Assembly: GCA_036365145.1 (NCBI GenBank)
Contig: JAEOAD010000004.1
Span: 53,337,501-53,401,500, forward strand
DNA from: Orientallactaga sibirica
Lineage: Eukaryota; Chordata; Mammalia; Rodentia; Dipodidae
DNA: 64,000 nt
Direction: 5' to 3'
Part shown: positions 59,182 to 64,000 of the stretch, piece by piece
How the letters are laid out: the number at the start of each line of letters is the position of its first letter
Position numbering within the stretch: the stretch's first letter is position 1
Made by a program: the position numbers and the translations under genes
The notes under the pieces: generated by a model
What the model saw: only the letters and a program-made list of their open reading frames with translations
Told to the model about the DNA's origin: nothing
Databases searched by the model: none

Positions 59182-59365
59182 AAATATTTTGTTTATGTAT
59201 GATAAAGAGAGAGAATGGGCACACCAGGGCCTCTAACTACTGCAAATGAACTCCAGATGCATGCACCACCATGTGCATCTGGCTTACGTGGCTTCTGGGG
59301 AGTTTACCCTGGGTCCTTAGGCTTTGTAGTCAAGTACCTTATCCACTAATCCATCCCTTCAGCTC
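59182..59365 (-). repeat. ID-headed SINE, antisense
   Basis: Reversed body with a short tail. tggttatat occurs again at its right edge (59366), as on its left (59167), so it shares its target word with the neighbouring B1. Confidence 0.85.
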
Positions 59366-59398
59366 TGGTTATATATAATTTTAAATATATATAAATAT

Positions 59399-59580
59399 AT
59401 ATTTATTTATTTATTTGTAAGGAAAGAGACAGAGAAGAGAGAGCCACCACAAACAAACTTCAGATGCATGTGCTACTTTGTGCATCTGACTACATATGGG
59501 TACTGGGGAATTAAACCTCGGTAAACATTAGATTTTGCAGGCAGTCAACTTAACTAATGAACCATCTTTCTCTCCATCCC
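59399..59580 (-). repeat. ID-headed SINE, antisense, older
   Basis: TTTA tail, short AG tract with a deletion (gagagagccaccac), reversed body, ctccatccc end. More diverged than its two neighbours. Confidence 0.8.
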
Positions 59581-59981
59581 ATGGTACTGCTTTGGAATAG
59601 GAGGAATGAGTGAGTATAATACATGCAAGATTACAGCTCAAGACCAACTCTGGAAGGGCCAGCCTTAAGAATAGAATGGGAAAATATCTCACAGATTACA
59701 GAGCCCTTTTCAACATCCACTGTGACACATAGCACAACCCAATCTTGTGAAATATTACAAAGTTAATCATGGATATAATGCATCTTTGATTATGAAAAAA
59801 GCATCAAGACTGTTTTGGGAGAAAATGGGAAAGGAAATAAAGAAAGAAAGTTACTATTTCCATGGTAGCAGAAACACAAATGCCCTTCATTACATGAGCA
59901 TGACATTCAACTCTTGAGCTTTAAAATGAATAATTATTCAGTTATCAAAAAATTGGTTCTCTTTTTAAAACAACATTTACA
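59581..59981. other. Unassigned sequence
   Basis: Nothing recognised. Confidence 0.4.
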
Positions 59982-60285
59982 TGTTGTTTCAGTCAACTTC
60001 TTGTTCCTGGGACAAACACTTAATCAGAAACAGCATGTGGAAGAAAAAGGTTTATTTCAGACTTAGGAATCCAGGAGAGATACATCTATGGTGGAAGAAG
60101 CTGGCTGACATCCAAGCAGAGACACACACCAAACAGCCAGCACCACAACACCACCGAAGCTGAAAAATGCTCTCCCCACACCTAAGGGCTGGGTTAAGGT
60201 CCACCCCCAATGACATATCTCTTCTCTAGTAGGGTTTTGCCCACTGAAGATTCAAGTTATGGGGCCATACATTTAAACCACCACA
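59982..60285 (-). mobile_element. MaLR-type LTR, antisense, near complete
   Basis: On the minus strand it begins TGTGGTGGTTTAAATG (60285 leftward) and ends GAAACAACA (59982). aaaaaggtttatttcagact is the reversed AATAAA region. It is the best complete copy of the family also seen at 3374, 12855, 14421, 25007 and 38388. No clear duplication was read. Confidence 0.7.
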
Positions 60286-60739
60286 CAGATACTATTTTTT
60301 TTTTAAGTTTGAAGCCATATTTTTGCATGATTCACTGTTTATACCACTCGGTCTCATTTCTTCTCCTCTAGCATGAAAACATTGTCAAAGTCCTAAGAAA
60401 TGATTTGAAGTGAAAGATATAGCTTTGGTCATTATATGTCAACACAGTGATGTCATACTTCCAAGTCTGAGTTCAACATGATTATAAGTAGGAACTGATT
60501 CTTCCATTATAATCCTGAGATTTAATAACTAGACTTGTTTACATGCCCTGATATGTTCCTTGTTTTTGTTTTGTTTTGTCTGAGGAAGCAGAGTTTATTC
60601 CAGACCCTAAATGCTACATTTGGTTTTACGTTCTTCCTTAATTTTCTCCAAGGAGCTCAAACTAGTAAGTTGATTACCAATGAGTAACTAAGTTTATTTC
60701 TTTAGTTGTTTTTCTCCAGGAGCAGTTAACTCTATCCAT

Positions 60740-60810
60740 CCATTAATTCAATCATTCAAGTACTTATTAAGCACCTATGATATACCAGACCATATATTTT
60801 ATCATTTGTA
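60740..60810 (-). repeat. MIR/L2-type fragment, antisense
   Basis: aattcaatcattcaagtact, tattaagcacctatgatata and ccagacca resemble the reversed shared 3' end. Sequence 60286-60739 to its left is unassigned. Confidence 0.45.
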
Positions 60811-61759
60811 TTGTTTTAAAAGGTGCTATCAGTTTTTAAATCCATGATAATATTATATCTAGCCCATCAAAATGTCCATTATTTGCTTAAATTATAAGAT
60901 ATGATAAATGAAATGAACCTTTGTTCAGGTCCAGGCTGTGCCTTACAACAGCTACTGAGGGCAACATGCATAGTGGGCACTGTAGAGAAGGAGAAGGGAT
61001 TTTGGAGGTGCAGAATGGTGATCCCACACACCCATACCACAAACTCCTCCATCATTTCCACCATCACTGCCACCTTTGACTATTAAGTTTTCCAAATACA
61101 TGTTTATGCTTATCAATAGGTGAGCTTTTCACAGTATAACAGGTGGTTGAAAATTGTTTAGGCATCTCTTTCCCCATATCCCATACCAGTCATGGTCTAA
61201 GTCACACTACCTAAAAAAAGGCCTGAAAATGGAAACAGGTAATTCCTTAACAGCTTCTGGAAATAGGTTTCTCCTAAAGATAAAAGCCAATGGAGAAGAA
61301 CATTCCTTTTGAATACTCTTGGACATATCTTTGGATCATGTGACATCTGAAGCTGACACATTCTTAATGAAGAGCAAATATTACACAACATTTGAGATTT
61401 TCATACAGAAATCTGAGAAATTACCCACCTACACAGTTCTGTTGAGAGTTAATGAGCCTGTTAGTACTTCCTTTTCTTACTTGCAACCAAAAGCATGTTT
61501 AATGAAAGTCATGTACTTGGGTTCTAATTTATCAATACAGAAATGGAGCAACAGACAGACTTCCTCATTTCCCACACAAAAGTGCAAAGCAAAGCAAGTG
61601 TCCCCTTCAATGATTTTTTCAACCAATCTTTATCATGAGACTGCAAATCCATGTCTGAATTTACAAAGGACATGGTTATCATACAGTGTGTACCAATTAT
61701 TGTGGCTGAGTAGAGAAATAGTATTAAATATCTTAACTCCATTTAAAAATGCATGAATT
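60811..61759. other. Unassigned sequence with a 145-codon frame
   Basis: The frame 61319-61756 has no recognised motif, signal peptide or membrane segment and ends just where a SINE was inserted. In 64 kb of this composition a frame of that length is expected about once every other window, so I do not call it a gene. Confidence 0.5.
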
Positions 61760-62052
61760 GGGCTGGAGAGATGGCTTAGTGGTTAAGGCACCTGCCTGCT
61801 AAGCCTAAGAACGCTGGTTCCAATCTCCAGCGGTTCCAATCTCCAGGTCCCACATTTAGCCAGATGCAAAGTGACGCAAGGGCACAATGCCACACTTGCC
61901 CACAAGGGGGCAAACACATCTGGATTTCGTTCACAGCAGCTGAGAGACTGCTGGCACGCCCATCTCTATCTGTCTCCCTCTCCCTCTCTGTCTGTCTCTC
62001 TCTGTGTGTGTGTGTCTCTCCAAAAATAAATAATAAAAATAATTTTAAAAAT
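61760..62052 (+). repeat. ID-headed SINE, long subtype with duplicated B-box segment
   Basis: gggctggagagatggcttag head. ggttccaatctccag occurs twice in tandem (about 61817-61847) at the B box, and an extra segment near 61870-61905 lengthens the body. Tail (TC)n(TG)n then A-rich. Duplication tttaaaaatgcatgaatt / tttaaaaatgagtgaatt (61742-61759 and 62053-62070, two mismatches). Confidence 0.92.
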
Positions 62053-62070
62053 TTTAAAAATGAGTGAATT

Positions 62071-64000
62071 ATCTGTTATATTTGGAAAACCAAAATATAG
62101 TCTGATCCCCTAAAACATATTCATTTCCATATAACTTATCTTCACCCCTGCATTTAAGAATACACTTTTCCTGTTCTTCCATAACTATCATCTGGGTTTC
62201 CATCTCCTTTTACTCTCTTTTCCCAGATACTTGGACATCTGATTGTTCTGGGACCATGACACTTACTGAAAAATAAATGATGGTATTCATGTGCAACTCA
62301 GACTTTTCCTATGCAGCATGACTCACACCTTGTCATTTTGGGAAACTAAAATGAAAACAATAGCAATCACATTGAAAACAGGCATTTTAGGGAGTGCACA
62401 TATGACGTGTGAAGATGCCTTTGTCCAATGACCTGTGTACTGTTCGGAAGAGGAAAAGAAAGTTGAACACTGCAGTCTATTTCTATGTTTTCCTTGACTC
62501 AGAGTCATTCTTCATATCTATTGCCCCTGATAGTAATAGTACCAAAAAGGGGGACTTTTCAGTCATAATGCTCAAGTCAACCAACATACTAGGTCACTTG
62601 ATAATGGTCAGCCTGGCAGGGGTCCCAGGCAGGGGATATTTTATTAATGTTCTGTGTATCTTCACTCCTGTGATGATTGTGAAGTATGGCGGGACATCTG
62701 TGCTATCAGAAAGAAAGGAAGAAGAAAAGGTTTAAAAAAGGAAAGGTGAATGGAAATCATTCTCTGGGAAAAAATACAATACTTAGTGTTCTCAGAAGGA
62801 GAATTTTATTTTTCTTCTTTTAAATTAAAAAAAAAAGTGCACATGCCTTGTGGCCTTAAGGAGAGAAACACAGGAACAAGGCTGCTTTTGTACTCTATTA
62901 AGGTTGAGATTAAAGTCCCTACTGATAAACTGAACATTCTTTAAAAGTGACCAGAAGCAAACAATGTCTGTTTGCTGCTACTTTATTACAAAGACACCAC
63001 TGAGAATAGCTAAGAATATCCTATTTGATCTTTAACAGGTTGGCCAAATGATTGCAGTTGGCTTCAGTACATGAGATGCTTTCTGCAAATGATTGTTTCT
63101 GGTTATAAACCTTTATAATATTTCAGGATGAATTATGTATGTATTTCATGTTTTCTTTTCTCTTATCAGCCTTGATGTTCTCATTTCAAGTTTCACCCTA
63201 GCCTCCTAATAATGCGATATTGAGGCCATTCAGACACTAATTATGCCTCCGTGGCTTTTTTGAAATGACTAAATCAGCATCAGTTCTATAATTATCATTA
63301 GCAAGTTTGTATCAGTGGCTCACATCACTTGAAAAGCTCAACTTAAATGATTTGTGAATGTACTCATCTAATACATTGAACATTCTCTATAGATACAAAC
63401 AGGTGCTTGCATATTGCTTTATGTAAAATAGAAAGCCCAAGCATGTATATTGTATGAAATATATTTTCAATTCAATATTAAAGCTTTATTTCCATAGCTT
63501 GAAATATTAAGCTCTATAGAGACACCCAAGATACCTGTGCTTTAAAAGCTCAGTTGAGGTGAGCAGTATAAGGAAATCGGAAACTATTACTCAGACTTAA
63601 GGCTAGACCTGATGTGTTCCTCATTTTCAGAATGTTCAAATAGGAATCTGGCAAGGATGATTGACAGGAAGAAGTATCCAAATGCAATTCCTCTGTATTT
63701 TCATTGTTTCTGTTCTTGAATTATTGATATTGCCAGTAGTCATTTGCCATGAAAACAAATCAAGGTATGTATGGTAAGCATTTGCTTGAATGCAGCACTT
63801 TTATATGTTAAAAATATTTACTGCATTCCATTCTTACAATCTAACAAAGCAGCAAACTGATGGGGGAAATACAGTAAAATAGGATGATGGTACAAATTAT
63901 AATCATAATTGTTTGACTAAATGGATAATTGCTATATGGAAAATGCTACAGAGAAAAAAGAGAAAAGCCATACTGAGAAGCTAATGAACATTTTTTTTTG
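62071..64000. other. Repeat-free unique stretch to the window end
   Basis: No interspersed repeat recognised over 1.9 kb. The 108-codon frame 62409-62735 lacks any motif. 63180-63340 has balanced composition and no simple sequence, and would be a sensible place to look for conserved non-coding sequence; that is inference only. Confidence 0.45.

Noticed and set aside
61319..61756. 145-codon open frame, the longest in the window
   Set aside because: No motif, no conserved-looking composition, ends at a SINE insertion site, and a frame this long is expected by chance about 0.5 times in 64 kb of this base composition.
62409..62735. 108-codon open frame in unique sequence
   Set aside because: No recognisable domain, no splice-site context I can defend, and within chance expectation.

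Overview
This is a gene-desert or intronic stretch of a rodent nuclear genome. I find no intact protein-coding gene, no exon set I can defend, and no tRNA, rRNA or snRNA gene. The interspersed repeats point to a dipodid rodent, most likely a jerboa such as Jaculus. B1/Alu-like SINEs, B4 (B1+ID) SINEs, MaLR/MLT LTRs and L1 elements are rodent-type. The commonest SINE has an ID-like, tRNA-derived head (gggctggagagatggctta), a non-mouse body, and a (TC)n(AAATA)n tail. I associate that type with jerboas from memory of the family, so species assignment is inference; 'AT-rich rodent DNA dense in young SINEs' is what the sequence shows.

Layout. 1-1465 is a half-L1 (HAL1-like) element: L1 ORF1 remnants run straight into a 3' end with no ORF2. 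4305-8045 is an L1 ORF2 copy split by a 1.7-kb ERVL-derived element (5001-6713) that has an LTR, a leucine-type primer binding site and broken gag. This element ends in a perfect inverted copy of its own LTR start. 10.2-12.1 kb is an antisense L1 3'UTR carrying a B1. 12.8-15.3 kb is a cluster of MaLR/ERVL LTR remnants. 17.1-22.5 kb is a pile of antisense L1 fragments: an old L1 interrupted by a younger L1 3' end and then by a B1. 24.9-25.7 kb holds one LTR inside another, and 26.3-26.7 kb a 145-bp tandem repeat. 28.7-42.6 kb is SINE-rich and contains a tandem SINE dimer, a solo class-II LTR with 6-bp duplication, and a 5'-inverted L1. 42.6-49.2 kb is repeat-poor apart from MIRs, one LTR and one B1. 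49.6-54.9 kb holds two sense L1 3' ends. 56.4-56.7 kb is a 270-bp purine tract. 59.0-59.6 kb is a run of three antisense SINEs. 60.8-64 kb is mostly unique.

Nothing here works together as a pathway. What the window records is the history of retrotransposon insertions, much of it datable by nesting and by target-site duplications (TSDs) readable by eye. Repeat boundaries without a TSD are good to about 10-30 bp. LTR family names are my recognition of family-typical sequence, not database matches.
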